From assembly GCF_003173735.1 (NCBI RefSeq), contig NZ_CP029551.1:375001-439000 (forward strand): a stretch of 64,000 nt of DNA, read 5' to 3'. Shown here in pieces: positions 54,494-63,871 of this stretch (position 1 is its first letter; each line of letters starts with the position of its first letter). The notes beneath the pieces were generated by a model that was given only the letters and a program-made list of their open reading frames with translations, made no database searches and had not been told where the DNA came from. The DNA is from Methylobacterium radiodurans (lineage in GTDB: Bacteria > Pseudomonadota > Alphaproteobacteria > Rhizobiales > Beijerinckiaceae). Position numbers and translations under genes: made by a program.

Positions 54494-55249
54494 TCAGTGG
54501 CCGGGGTGAAGGGCGTCGGCGAGATAGACCGCCGTCAGCGTCGCGAAGACGTAGGCCTGCAGGGCCGCCACCAGGAATTCCAGGGCCGTCAGCGCGATCG
54601 TGAGGAAGAGCGGGAGCGGGGAGAGGATGCTCCAGGCGCCGGCGAGCAGGAGCTGCGCCACGAAGAAGGCGAAGATCTTCAGCGCGATGTGGCCCGCCAG
54701 GATGTTGGCGAAGAGACGGACCGAGAGGCTGATCGGGCGCGAGATGAAGGAGACGATCTCGATCGGCACCATGATCAGCAGGAGCGGCTTGGGCACGCCC
54801 GCCGGAATGAACAGGCCGAGGAAGTGGCTGCCGTGCTTCATCACGCCGTAGATCACGACCGTCGAGATCACCAGGAAGGCGAGGCCGAAGGTGATGATCA
54901 GGTGGCTGGTGACCGCGAAGGCGTAGGGGATCATCCCGAACAGGTTCAGGACGAGCACGAACATGAACAGCGAGAAGACGAGCGGAAGGAAGCGCTGCTC
55001 CTTGTCGCCGGTCGCCTGGTGCAGCGTGTCGGCGATGAACTCGTAGAAGACTTCGGCCAGCGCCTGCATGCGGCCCGGCACCACCGAGCGGCCGGCGGTG
55101 GCCACGATGGTGATGAAGGCGATGACGCCCACGGCGGCGAACATGTAGAGCGCCGACTGCGTGAAGGCGATTTCCTGGTTGCCGATATGGCCCAGGGAGA
55201 CGAGCGGCTTCAGCTCGAACTGGTGGATCGGGTCGATGCTGGCCGCCAT
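54494..55249 (-). CDS. atpB: ATP synthase F0 subunit a
   Basis: The 251-aa proton-channel subunit has five to six membrane helices. The essential arginine is R178 in [18 protein letters not shown], the family signature. The N-terminus [12 protein letters not shown] is typical for Alphaproteobacteria. It is preceded by atpI with 81 bp between and followed by atpE. Confidence 0.97.
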   Translation of the reverse strand: MAASIDPIHQFELKPLVSLGHIGNQEIAFTQSALYMFAAVGVIAFITIVATAGRSVVPGRMQALAEVFYEFIADTLHQATGDKEQRFLPLVFSLFMFVLVLNLFGMIPYAFAVTSHLIITFGLAFLVISTVVIYGVMKHGSHFLGLFIPAGVPKPLLLIMVPIEIVSFISRPISLSVRLFANILAGHIALKIFAFFVAQLLLAGAWSILSPLPLFLTIALTALEFLVAALQAYVFATLTAVYLADALHPGH

Positions 55250-55330
55250 GCTCTTGCTTCTGCTCCCTCGCGCACCCGGGCGGCCTTGAGCGGCCCGCCC
55301 CGGGCGGCTAACCCGAATCCGTGTCGACCC

Positions 55331-55711
55331 TCAAGGGCCTTTGCGATCTTTTGGGCCCCCGGGGCCGTTCGTCCCCGAGAAGCCGGACAGGCGCATGATG
55401 TTGTAGACGCCCGTCACGAAGCCCAGCAGCACGAAGACGATCATCCCCCAGGGTTTCGTCCCGAGGAAATGGTCGAACAGCCAACCGAGGATCCCGCCCG
55501 CGATGATGGCGGCGATGAACTCCGTAGAGAGCGTCATCGCCTGCCCGAGGGAGGAGTGCGCGGACGACCCTGGACGCGGCGAATGATCGGGAGCGGCGGC
55601 GGGCCGCTTCCGGTCGATCTGCGTCTCGAGACGTCTGAGCCTCGCGGAGAGTTCGCTATCCGTTGGCGCCCGGTCTCCCCGCCCCTCGCCCTCGCTGTCG
55701 TTGCCGCTCAC
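55331..55711 (-). CDS. atpI: ATP synthase protein I (AtpI)
   Basis: This 126-aa accessory protein of F0 assembly has a polar N-terminus of about 60 residues and two membrane helices (LSTEFIAAIIAGGILGWLFD; WGMIVFVLLGFVTGVYNIMR) with the conserved D in GWLFDHFLGTKPWG. It heads the operon, as usual. A strong promoter match lies about 60 bp upstream. Confidence 0.92.
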   Translation of the reverse strand: MSGNDSEGEGRGDRAPTDSELSARLRRLETQIDRKRPAAAPDHSPRPGSSAHSSLGQAMTLSTEFIAAIIAGGILGWLFDHFLGTKPWGMIVFVLLGFVTGVYNIMRLSGFSGTNGPGGPKDRKGP

Positions 55712-55773
55712 GGCGCGACCTCACAGTGTCGAGAGGACCCGGAAACTAGGCTTGCCCCCTTCAAGCGCGGCGC

Positions 55774-55802
55774 ACCATAGTTTCGCCCCCATGGCGTGTC
55801 AA
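55774..55802 (-). promoter_or_regulatory. Predicted sigma70 promoter of the atp F0 operon
   Basis: The minus strand reads TTGACA, a 17-bp spacer, then TATGGT, an almost consensus promoter. Transcription would start near 55767, about 55 nt upstream of the atpI ATG. No other promoter of this quality is seen in the gap 55712-55902. Confidence 0.7.
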
Positions 55803-55902
55803 GGCGCAGCCAGCATCAACCAAGCCTTTGCGAAGATTGATGTTTTGGAGCTTTCCGGGGTCCGCGAGCATGGCTAGCTCCCGGATAAGCTGAGCCGGGC
55901 GA

Positions 55903-56547
55903 TCAGGAGCCGAGGATCGGCTTGATCACCTTCTCCATGCCCTCGATCGTCATCTCGCCCTTGTAGCGCTCGCCGTTGATGAAGAAGGTCGGGGTGGAAT
56001 CGACCTTGAAGGTGTCGAGGCCGCGCTGCTTCGTGGCGTTCACGCCGTCGTAGAGCTTCTGGTCCTTGAGGCAGGCTTCGAACTTCTCCTTGTTGATCCC
56101 CGCCTGGCGCAGCATCTGCTCCAGGGCGTCGACGGGCTTCTGCTGGAAGGCCCAGGCGGGCTGCTGGTCGAAGAGCAGGTCGGTGATGGGGTAGTACTTC
56201 GCGTCGCCGTCGCAGCGCGCCAGCATGAAGGCCGCGGTGGCGAGCGGGTCGAGCGGAAACTCGCGCAGGGTGAAGCGCACCTTGCCGGTGTCGATGTAGC
56301 GCTCCTTGAGCGCCGGCCAGGTGGTGCGGTGGAAGGCGGCGCAGTGCGAGCAGGTCATCGAGGCGTACTCGATGATCGTGACCTTCGCGTCCTTCGGACC
56401 CAGCCAGACGTCGCCGAGCGGGCCCGGCTGCATCAGCGCGGCGGCGTCCACGCCCTGCGCCAGGGCGGGCAGGCCGAGCTTGGGCAGAATGACGGCCGCG
56501 CCGACGGCGAGCCCGGTGAGTTTCAAAGCGTCGCGCCGCGTGATCAT
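55903..56547 (-). CDS. DsbA-family periplasmic thiol-disulphide protein
   Basis: The 214-aa protein has a twin-arginine-like signal (ITRRDALKLTGLAVGAAV) and a thioredoxin fold with the active site C66-S-H-C69 (ASMTCSHCAAFH), a cis-proline block STPTFFINGE and the DsbA helical insertion. ATG 56547 is set by the signal peptide. Related alphaproteobacterial proteins act as disulphide oxidases or copper-related oxidoreductases; redox direction cannot be inferred. It lies alone, between atpI and an FMN reductase in the same direction. Confidence 0.9.
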   Translation of the reverse strand: MITRRDALKLTGLAVGAAVILPKLGLPALAQGVDAAALMQPGPLGDVWLGPKDAKVTIIEYASMTCSHCAAFHRTTWPALKERYIDTGKVRFTLREFPLDPLATAAFMLARCDGDAKYYPITDLLFDQQPAWAFQQKPVDALEQMLRQAGINKEKFEACLKDQKLYDGVNATKQRGLDTFKVDSTPTFFINGERYKGEMTIEGMEKVIKPILGS

Positions 56548-56650
56548 GTCGTGACTGGCTCCGCTGCTGGTCGGACGATCTCCCGGCCTGCGGTAGCGGG
56601 GCATCCCGCCGCTTGCAAGGCGACGAATCGCGGCGCGGGAATCCGGGCTG

Positions 56651-57235
56651 CTACGCCGCCGGGGCCGAGGAGCGCCCGGTCTGGGCCTGTCCCACCTCGA
56701 TCAGGGCGGCGAGCTCGCCCGCCGCGGCGCGCACGCGCTCGGCCACGGCGGCGTCGGCGACTCGGTACTGATCCATCTCGGCGGTGCAGGCGTAGACCGA
56801 GGTCGGCGCGATGTGGGCGGCGAAGAAGCCGAAGAGCGGGCGCAGGCTGTGCTCCACCACCAGCGCGTGGCGCAGCCCCCCGCCGGTCGCTGTCAGCGCG
56901 ACGGGCTTGCCCGCGAGCGCCTCCGGCCGGACGAAGTCGAAGACGTGCTTGAACAGGCCCGCGTAGGAGCCCTGGTAGACCGGTGTGCCGACGATCAGGG
57001 CGTCGGCTTCCTCGATCGCCTCGACGAGGCGCCTGGCCGGCAGAGGCAGCTCCTCGCGGCCCGCGACGACGAGGCCCGCGCCAGCGTCCACGAGATCGCA
57101 GACCGTCAGGTCGATGCGGCGCAGGCGCGCGAGATCCGCTGCCACGGCCTCGACGAGACCGCGGGTGCGGGAGGGCCGGCTGGCGCTGGCCGAGAAGGCG
57201 ACGACGCGGGGCAGGGACACACGGGTCAGGGACAC
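56651..57235 (-). CDS. NAD(P)H-dependent FMN reductase (SsuE/MsuE-like)
   Basis: The 194-aa flavodoxin-like protein starts VAFSASASRPSRTRGLVEA, with the phosphate-binding loop of the SsuE/MsuE family. It contains GTPVYQGSYAGLFKHVFDFV and the glycine-rich ALTATGGGLRH. Such enzymes supply reduced flavin to monooxygenases in sulphonate use; no monooxygenase gene is nearby. GTG 57235 has GGAGG at good spacing, so it is preferred to the longer open frame to 57334. Confidence 0.87.
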   Translation of the reverse strand: MSLTRVSLPRVVAFSASASRPSRTRGLVEAVAADLARLRRIDLTVCDLVDAGAGLVVAGREELPLPARRLVEAIEEADALIVGTPVYQGSYAGLFKHVFDFVRPEALAGKPVALTATGGGLRHALVVEHSLRPLFGFFAAHIAPTSVYACTAEMDQYRVADAAVAERVRAAAGELAALIEVGQAQTGRSSAPAA

Positions 57236-57443
57236 TCGGCTAACCTCCGGTCTGCCCGAGACGATCCCTGGGCTTGAGGGCTGCGGCGGCCGGCGCGGGG
57301 CGCCCGTCGCGAGGAGCGGGCTTCGACCGCGCAAGGACCGGGCCGTCCGACACCACGCACAGTGCCAGATGGTTCTGGCCGCGGCGTTAAGCCAGATGGT
57401 TCACGCTCCGAAACCGGAGATCTGTCCAGCAGCGCTGGCGAAA

Positions 57444-58118
57444 TCACGAAGACGCGACGCGAAAGCGCCAGACATGGCTCTCCTTGATCTCCGCATCCTC
57501 CAGTGCCCGCGTCACCGGGACGCGGTAGCTCGCGAGCCGGTCGAGGCGCTCCCGCGGCAGGTAGGAGCGGCCCGGATCACCCACGAGCACGCGGGTGCCG
57601 CGCGCCGCGAGGCCCGCCAGCCAATCGGCAACGCGGGCGGCGAGGTCGCGCTCGTAGAAGATGTCGGCGGCCAGAACGAGGTCGGCCTCCGGGCGGCTGC
57701 CGATCAGGTCCTCCGCGCTCGCCGAAACCCGCTCCGCCACGCCGTTCGCCGCGGCGTTCAACGCGATCGCCGGCAGGGCGAAGGGGTCGAGGTCGCTCGC
57801 CAGGACCTGCACCGCCCCGGCCCGCGCCGCGGCGATCGCGCAGAGCCCGGAACCCGAGGCGAAGTCGAGCACGCGGGCGCCCGCGCAGAGATCCGGATTG
57901 TCGAGCAGGTAGCGGGCGAGCGCCTGGCCCCCCGCCCAGGCGAAGGCCCAGAAGGGTGGCGGCAGGCCGATCGCCTCCAGCTCCTCCTCGGTCTTCTGCC
58001 AGAGTTCGGTCGCCTCGTCGGCGACGTGGAGCCGGATCTCGGGCGCGTGCGGCACCGGACGCAGGGCCGTGTGCGCCCGGATGAACGCCTCCGCGCTCTC
58101 CGGGGTGAGGCGGCTCAT
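57444..58118 (-). CDS. Class I methyltransferase, ETF-beta lysine methyltransferase-like
   Basis: The 224-aa protein has the motif PPFWAFAWAGGQALARYLLD, a hallmark of bacterial relatives of ETFB lysine methyltransferase (METTL20), followed by the AdoMet-binding VLDFASGSGLCAIAAA and LASDLDPFAL. The substrate is probably the beta subunit of electron-transfer flavoprotein, by homology. ATG 58118 overlaps the stop of the preceding glycosyltransferase gene (ATGA), so the two are coupled. Older annotation often calls such proteins nicotinamide N-methylase-like. Confidence 0.85.
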   Translation of the reverse strand: MSRLTPESAEAFIRAHTALRPVPHAPEIRLHVADEATELWQKTEEELEAIGLPPPFWAFAWAGGQALARYLLDNPDLCAGARVLDFASGSGLCAIAAARAGAVQVLASDLDPFALPAIALNAAANGVAERVSASAEDLIGSRPEADLVLAADIFYERDLAARVADWLAGLAARGTRVLVGDPGRSYLPRERLDRLASYRVPVTRALEDAEIKESHVWRFRVASS

Positions 58119-59266
58119 GCCAGGAGCTCGCGGTAGATCGCGCAGACGGCGGCGGTCACCGCCGCCTCGGTGAAGCCGCCGTCGCGGATGCGGACGCGGG
58201 CGGCCTCGCCGAGAGCCGCGACGAGGCCGGGATCGGCCGCGAGACGGGCGAGCGCGCCCGCCAGCGCCTCGGGATCGTCGGGCGGCACGACCATCCCCTC
58301 GATCCCGTCGCGCACGAGGTCGCGGCAGCCCGGCACGTCGGTGGTGACGAGCGCACGCCCGCAGGCGGCGGCCTCTAGGAGCGTGCGCGGCAGGCCCTCG
58401 CCGCCGCGCGAGGGCAGGCAGGCGACGTGGGAGGCGGCATAGACGCCCGCGACGTCGCGGCTCTGGCCCTCCCAGGTGACGCCGTCCCGGCTCCAGCCGC
58501 GCAGCGTCTCCTCGGGGATCGCGCGCCGGTTGGATGCGTCGGGCGCCCCGTGGAGGGAGAGTTCGACGGGCACGCCGCGCCCGCGCGCGAGGCGGACCGC
58601 CTCGACGGCGACGTCGACCCCCTTCGACCAGAGCATGCGGGCGGCGAGCGCCGCCCGGAGCGGCGGCTGCGGCGGCAGCGGCGCGGATGCGTAGGCGGCG
58701 GGATCGACGCCCGCCCCGCCGACGACCGTCACCGCCGTGTCGGCCGGGTCGAGCCCGAGGGCGCGGGCATCGTCCGGGTTCTCGAACAGGAAGCGGGTGC
58801 GGCGCGAGGCCAGAGCTCCCCGGATCAGGTGGCGCAGAGCCGTGCGGGCGAGCCCGCCGACCCGGTCCTGGCGCGCGCCGATCAGGCCGAGGCCGGTCAG
58901 CGCGTAGACGCGGGCCGGCACGTTCGCCATCGCGGCCGCGGTGCCGCCGACGAGGATCGCCCGCAGCGCGATGCAGTGCACGATGTCGGCCTTCAGCGCC
59001 TTCAGGATCGCGGCGAGCTGGCCCGCGGCGTAGCCCGCCGCCATCGGGTTGAGGCTGGAGCGCTCGGCCTCCAGCGGCACCACCCGCGCGCCCGTCGCCT
59101 CGATGGCCGCGCGGTGCGCGCGTACCCGCGTCACCACCGCGACCGAGAGGCCCATCGCCACGGCCGCGCGGGCGAGCGGCAGGAAGTGCGAGGCAAAGAA
59201 CCAGTCCTCGGTGACCACGAAGACGAGGCTGCGCATCGGCGCGGGGGCGAGGTTCGGGACGTCCAT
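58115..59266 (-). CDS. Family 4 glycosyltransferase
   Basis: The 383-aa GT-B enzyme has an N-terminal acceptor domain beginning LVFVVTEDWFFASHFLPLAR and a C-terminal domain with ARMLWSKGVDVAVEAVRLAR and GEGLPRTLLEAAACGRALVT (EX7E-type motif). The start could be ATG 59266 or ATG 59236 (MRSLVF); neither has a strong ribosome binding site. It is coupled by ATGA overlap to the methyltransferase gene downstream. It probably acts in surface polysaccharide synthesis. Confidence 0.87.
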   Translation of the reverse strand: MDVPNLAPAPMRSLVFVVTEDWFFASHFLPLARAAVAMGLSVAVVTRVRAHRAAIEATGARVVPLEAERSSLNPMAAGYAAGQLAAILKALKADIVHCIALRAILVGGTAAAMANVPARVYALTGLGLIGARQDRVGGLARTALRHLIRGALASRRTRFLFENPDDARALGLDPADTAVTVVGGAGVDPAAYASAPLPPQPPLRAALAARMLWSKGVDVAVEAVRLARGRGVPVELSLHGAPDASNRRAIPEETLRGWSRDGVTWEGQSRDVAGVYAASHVACLPSRGGEGLPRTLLEAAACGRALVTTDVPGCRDLVRDGIEGMVVPPDDPEALAGALARLAADPGLVAALGEAARVRIRDGGFTEAAVTAAVCAIYRELLA

Positions 59267-59409
59267 GCAGGGCCTGTAGCACGCCCCGCGAGGCACCGTA
59301 CCAGGGCCCGCGAGGCCGTGCGGCAAGCCCCTGCGGCCGATGGGTGCGCTCCGGAACGGGGCCCCGCACGCCTCGGTTGTCGGCATACCAGTTCGAGGGA
59401 GTGCATCCG

Positions 59410-60636
59410 ATGGCTGAGCCGGCCTGCGACACCAGCGTGGTGGATCCGCGCGACGCCGCCGCGGAGGCCGGCCTCGCCTACGTGGACGACGGCCGGCCCG
59501 GCCTGACGCGCCGGAAGAGCGGCAAGGGATTCAGCTACCGCGACGCTCGAGGCGAGCCGGTGCGCGACCGGGCGACCCTGGAGCGCATCCGCAAGCTCGC
59601 GATCCCGCCGGCCTACACCGACGTCTGGATCTGCCCGCGCGCCAACGGCCACATCCAGGCCACGGGCCGCGACGCCAAGGGGCGCAAGCAGTACCGCTAC
59701 CACCCCGACTTCCGGGCCGCGCGGGAATCCACGAAGTTCAGCCGGATCATGGCCTTCGCCGAGGCGCTGCCGGGCATCCGCCAGCGGGTGGATGCCGACA
59801 TGCGCCGCACCGGCCTGCCTCGCGAGAAGGTGCTGGCCACCGTGGTCCACCTCCTCGAGACCACGCTGATCCGCGTCGGCAACGACGACTACGCCCGCAC
59901 CAACAAGAGCTACGGGCTGACCACCCTGCGCGACCCGCACGTCAAGGTCGCGGGCGCCGAGATGACGTTCCGCTTCAAGGGCAAGAGCGGCAAGACCTGG
60001 GACCTCTCCGTGCGGGACCGGCGCGTGGCCCGGATCGTCAAGGCCTGCCAGGACCTGCCGGGCCAGGAGCTGTTCCAGTATCTCGACGACGACGGCGCGC
60101 GGCGCGACGTCACCTCGCAGGACGTGAACGCCTACCTGCGCGAGATCACCGGCCAGGATTTCACCGCCAAGGATTTCCGCACCTGGGCCGGCACGGTGCT
60201 GGCCGCCCTGGCGCTCAGGGAGTTCGAGGCCTTCGACAGCCAGGCCAAGGCCAAGACCAACGTGCGGGCGGCGATCGAGGGTGTTGCGGCGCGGCTCGGC
60301 AACACGCCGACCATCTGCCGCAAGTGCTACATCCACCCGCAGGTGCTCGACTGCTACCTCGAGGGCGGCCTGCTGCTCCAGGTGAAGGAGGCGGTCGAGA
60401 CCGAGCTGGCGGAGGATCTGGCCGCGCTCCGGCCCGAGGAGGCGGCGGTGCTCACGCTCCTGCGCCAGCGGCTGGAGACCGCCCCGCCCGTCGAGCCGAA
60501 GCGGCGATCGGCGCGGAACAAGGGTGGTCGGAAGGCCGGGGGCGGCGGCAACGCGGCCCGCCGGACGAAGCCGGCGGCCGGCAAGCCCCGCGGCCGCGCC
60601 GGCTCGGCGGAGTCCGGGCTCCAAGCGGCGTCCTGA
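59410..60636 (+). CDS. DNA topoisomerase IB
   Basis: The 408-aa poxvirus-like type IB topoisomerase relaxes DNA through a 3'-phosphotyrosine. Active-site residues are visible: Arg and Lys in ATGRDAKGRKQYRYH, Arg in FRTWAGT, and Tyr307 in ICRKCYIHP. The N-terminal domain contains LAIPPAYTDVWICPRANGHI. A basic, Arg/Lys/Ala/Gly-rich tail of about 55 residues follows the catalytic domain. ATG 59410 has GAGGGAG upstream. It is divergent from the GT4 gene and convergent with the GGDEF-EAL gene. Confidence 0.95.
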   Translation: MAEPACDTSVVDPRDAAAEAGLAYVDDGRPGLTRRKSGKGFSYRDARGEPVRDRATLERIRKLAIPPAYTDVWICPRANGHIQATGRDAKGRKQYRYHPDFRAARESTKFSRIMAFAEALPGIRQRVDADMRRTGLPREKVLATVVHLLETTLIRVGNDDYARTNKSYGLTTLRDPHVKVAGAEMTFRFKGKSGKTWDLSVRDRRVARIVKACQDLPGQELFQYLDDDGARRDVTSQDVNAYLREITGQDFTAKDFRTWAGTVLAALALREFEAFDSQAKAKTNVRAAIEGVAARLGNTPTICRKCYIHPQVLDCYLEGGLLLQVKEAVETELAEDLAALRPEEAAVLTLLRQRLETAPPVEPKRRSARNKGGRKAGGGGNAARRTKPAAGKPRGRAGSAESGLQAAS

Positions 60637-60649
60637 AGGCCTTAGCGCC

Positions 60650-62629
60650 TCACGCCCTCAGGCGCTGCGCCCCTTCCTCGCGGCGGAGCCGGCCGAGGAC
60701 GTCGCCGATCGGCATCGGCCTGCCGATGAGGTAGCCCTGGACGTAGCGGCACCCGTAGCGCTGGGCCGCCTCCAGCTGCTCGACGGTCTCGACTCCCTCC
60801 GCGATCCCGTCGAGGCCGAGGTTCTGGCAGAGGTTCAGGATGGTGGAGACCAGGCTGCGGCCGAGATCCGTGCCGATGTCGGCCATGAAGCTGCGGTCGA
60901 TCTTGATCTTGTCCAACGGCAGGCGGTGAACGTAGCCGAGGCTCGAGTAGCCGGTCCCGAAATCGTCCAGGGCGATCTTGACACCCAGGGAGCGCAGCGC
61001 CGTGATCGCCTCCTTCGCCTGGTCGAAGTCGCGCATCAGGGCGGTTTCGGTGAGTTCCAGCGTCAGCCGGCGCGGGTCGAGGCCGCTGCCGCGGACCGCG
61101 GCGAGGATCGCCACCACGGTCTCGGGAGAAGCGAGGTCGTGGGCCGAGAGGTTGAAGGACAGGCCGACCGTCGGCGGCAGCCGCGCGCAATCGGCAAGCG
61201 CCTTGCGCAGCAGCAGCAGGGTCACGGTGTGGATCATGCCGCAGCGCTCCGCCGCGGCGATGAAGCGGTCCGGCGAGACCGGGCCGAGGACCGGACTGGT
61301 CCAGCGCGCCAGCCCCTCGACCATCGCGATCGCGCCCGTCCGGGTGTCCAGGATCGGCTGATAGTGCAAGGTCATCTCGGCGGCGAGATCGGCCGTGCGC
61401 AGGGCCGCCTCCACCGCCCGCTCGGTCCGGATCGCGTCCTCGTGCACCTGAGAGAAGAGCGTCGTCGCGCCGCGCCTGTGCTCCTTCGAGTGGTAGAGCG
61501 CGTAGTCGGCGTGGTCGAACAGGGCGTCGGCCTCGCGTCCGGCTCCCCGGCATACCGCCAGGCCCCCGGAACATCCGGTCTCGGCGAGGATGCTGCCGAT
61601 GCGGATCGGCCTCTGCAGGTCGGCGCAGATGACGTCGCAGAAGGCGACGACCTCTGCGTCGGAGCCGGGATCGCGCACGAGCACGCCGAACTCGTCCCCG
61701 CCGAGCCGCGTGACGACGACGTCGGCGCTCGCGAAGGCCGCGAGGCGCCGGCCCGTCTCCGCCAGTACTTGGTCGCCGACGGTGTGACCGTAGGTGTCGT
61801 TGATCGGCTTGAAGCGGTCGAGGTCGAAGATCGCCAGCGCGAAGCGCGCGTCCCGTCCGGCGGAACCCTCGATCAGGTCGCCGAGCCGCTGAAGGAAGTA
61901 GCGCCGGTTGGGCAGACCGGTCAGGCTGTCGGTGTGCGCGAGCCGGGCGTTCTCCTCCGAGAGCCGACAGGCCTCGGCCTGGGAGGCGACGAGTTGGACG
62001 AAGGCGCGGAAGTTGTTGGCCAGCACGCGCACCATCACCGCCGTCACCAGGACGCTGTTGACCGCGATGGCCAGGAAGACGCGGTTCTGGCTCGTGACGC
62101 AGCAGACCAGGAAGACGCCCATGACGATGCCCGTCACGATGAAGGCCGCGGCCGGCAGGTGGGTCAGGCAGAAGATGCAGGCGATGACCGTGATGGCCAC
62201 GAAGAACGCCACGTGGCCCTGCTCGTAGGGCCCGCCGTAGCTGTTCAGGACCATCGCCCAGCCCACGAAGGCGATGGAGAAGATGGCCGTCAGCACGGTG
62301 GATCGGTGGAGCTGACGGCCCGCCTCGACCTCGCTCATCTCCTCGGGGCGCATGCGCCACCAATGCACTGCGCGGGCGGCGCAGAGCGTGCTCAACGCGC
62401 CCGGTAGCACGGGCGTCAGCACGAGGGGGGCCAAGGAAAAGTGCGTCGCGGCGAGTGCGCAGGCGTTGACGGCGAGCAGCCCGTAGAGCGTCGGCATCTG
62501 CTTGCGCAGCTCCACGAGCTGGCGCACCGCCGACAGACCCTCCGCAGGGCCGGCCAGAGCCATCGTCAGCATCGCGTAGAGGCGGGTCGAGAGGCGCATG
62601 GCTTCCAGCATTGCTCGCCCTGAAACCAT
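60650..62629 (-). CDS. Membrane GGDEF-EAL cyclic di-GMP protein
   Basis: The 659-aa protein has six membrane helices in the first 215 residues, a GGDEF domain (RLGGDEFGV, 308-316, intact) and an EAL domain. The EAL signature is EGL (E438), but the other metal and catalytic residues appear present: ELTETAL, LDDFGTGYSSL, KIDRSF and EGVET. The allosteric RxxD I-site is absent. It could both make and degrade c-di-GMP. The open frame begins at ATG 62629; ATG 62611, with AGGGCGAG upstream, is a likely alternative. Confidence 0.92.
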   Translation of the reverse strand: MVSGRAMLEAMRLSTRLYAMLTMALAGPAEGLSAVRQLVELRKQMPTLYGLLAVNACALAATHFSLAPLVLTPVLPGALSTLCAARAVHWWRMRPEEMSEVEAGRQLHRSTVLTAIFSIAFVGWAMVLNSYGGPYEQGHVAFFVAITVIACIFCLTHLPAAAFIVTGIVMGVFLVCCVTSQNRVFLAIAVNSVLVTAVMVRVLANNFRAFVQLVASQAEACRLSEENARLAHTDSLTGLPNRRYFLQRLGDLIEGSAGRDARFALAIFDLDRFKPINDTYGHTVGDQVLAETGRRLAAFASADVVVTRLGGDEFGVLVRDPGSDAEVVAFCDVICADLQRPIRIGSILAETGCSGGLAVCRGAGREADALFDHADYALYHSKEHRRGATTLFSQVHEDAIRTERAVEAALRTADLAAEMTLHYQPILDTRTGAIAMVEGLARWTSPVLGPVSPDRFIAAAERCGMIHTVTLLLLRKALADCARLPPTVGLSFNLSAHDLASPETVVAILAAVRGSGLDPRRLTLELTETALMRDFDQAKEAITALRSLGVKIALDDFGTGYSSLGYVHRLPLDKIKIDRSFMADIGTDLGRSLVSTILNLCQNLGLDGIAEGVETVEQLEAAQRYGCRYVQGYLIGRPMPIGDVLGRLRREEGAQRLRA

Positions 62630-62964
62630 AACGTAGATTTATTAAAGACCGCTTGCGCCCGGCTAAGGCTCCTCAGATCTGCGGCGCGATCGTTCCGATA
62701 TGCGCGCGAAGTCGAGCATACCCGCCCCGCCGTTCTACAGTGGAACGTAGTTCCGCGCTTCGAAACGGCTCGCACATCGGCGTGCGAAGCGCTCTCGATG
62801 CCTGGACGCGCCCCACGAGAGCAGACGCCAGCCTTCCAAAATCATAGTGCGACAGCGCGACACGGTGGTGCGCCCCGCCGCCTCCCCTGCCCGCTCCTCC
62901 TCCGGCCGCCACGTCCGCGGCCGCTCGCGGGCCTCCGATGCCGTCCCGGCGATCCAGCACGGCC
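62630..62964. other. Intergenic stretch without recognisable gene
   Basis: This 335-bp region lies upstream of the GGDEF-EAL gene and downstream of the methyltransferase gene, both on the minus strand. The part next to 62630 is AT-richer and probably contains the promoter. Open frames are short and overlapping. I see no RNA gene or strong hairpin. Confidence 0.45.
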
Positions 62965-63699
62965 TCACCCTGGCGAGGGCGCGGGCACCAGCACCCGGGC
63001 CGGAGCGAGGCGGCGGGCGCGGCGCACCTGCTGCACCGCGATCGGTCGGTAGAGCTGCTTCGTGGCATCGACCACGTGCAGCCCCGCGAAGGGCAAGGCG
63101 AGGCCGGTGCCCAGCCGCTCCCAGGCAGGGCCGGTCTGCAGCATCAGGCGCGAGCGCACCGGCGGCATGTAGAGCGTCTCGGCCCAGGCCTCCGGCGAGA
63201 ACAGCGTGTCGCGCATCAGCCGGCCGAGCTGCGAGCGGCTGTAGGGCTGGCCGTGGCCGAAGGGCGTCGCCTCGCGCCGGGCCCAAACGCCGCGGCGGTT
63301 CGGCACCACCAGGATCATCCGCCCGCCCGGCGTCAGCGTGCGCCAGACCTCCTGCAGCAGCTCCGTCGGGCTCTCCACCGACTCGAGGGCGTGGACGAGG
63401 ATCACCCGGTCCACTGACGCCTCGGGCAGCGGCATCATGGTGGGATCGGCCAGCGCCGAGCAGGAGCGCCCGGTGCCCGGCCAGTTCACCACCCCCTGCG
63501 TCGCCGGCATGAAGGCCAGCGTCCGCTCGGCGATGCAGTGGACCGGCCCGAGATAGGGCGTCGCGTAGCCGATCCCGAGCACCCGCAGGCCGGAGACCGA
63601 GCCGAGGAAGGCGTGCACTGTCCGCCCCACGACGCGGTGCGTCACCTGGCCCAGCGGCGTGGCGTAGAAGGCCCGCAGGTCGGTGACGTCGAGGCGCAT
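62965..63699 (-). CDS. Class I SAM-dependent methyltransferase
   Basis: The 244-aa protein begins [19 protein letters not shown], with the AdoMet-binding segment [13 protein letters not shown], a central acidic part ([17 protein letters not shown]) and [20 protein letters not shown]. It is a member of the ubiquinone/menaquinone-type methyltransferase superfamily. Divergent neighbour is gloB, and a methyltransferase/gloB pair is common in Alphaproteobacteria. The substrate is unknown. The basic C-terminal tail is unusual for length. Confidence 0.87.
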   Translation of the reverse strand: MRLDVTDLRAFYATPLGQVTHRVVGRTVHAFLGSVSGLRVLGIGYATPYLGPVHCIAERTLAFMPATQGVVNWPGTGRSCSALADPTMMPLPEASVDRVILVHALESVESPTELLQEVWRTLTPGGRMILVVPNRRGVWARREATPFGHGQPYSRSQLGRLMRDTLFSPEAWAETLYMPPVRSRLMLQTGPAWERLGTGLALPFAGLHVVDATKQLYRPIAVQQVRRARRLAPARVLVPAPSPG

Positions 63700-63871
63700 G
63701 GTCGGTCGCGGCGGAACTCAGGGCGCGCTTGGGGAGGCGCGCGGACGCGACGCCTTCAATGGGGGCCCGGCGACGCGACGACAAGCGGCGCGGCCGTCCC
63801 GGGGGCGCGGAACAGGCCGGTTCCGGTTACGGTTCTGTCCCACGACCGAGCGCCGCCACCCGGAGGAGACC

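Noticed and set aside
57444..59432. 662-codon minus-strand frame joining a methyltransferase and a glycosyltransferase
   Set aside because: The two proteins are in different frames; the true arrangement is two genes with an ATGA overlap.
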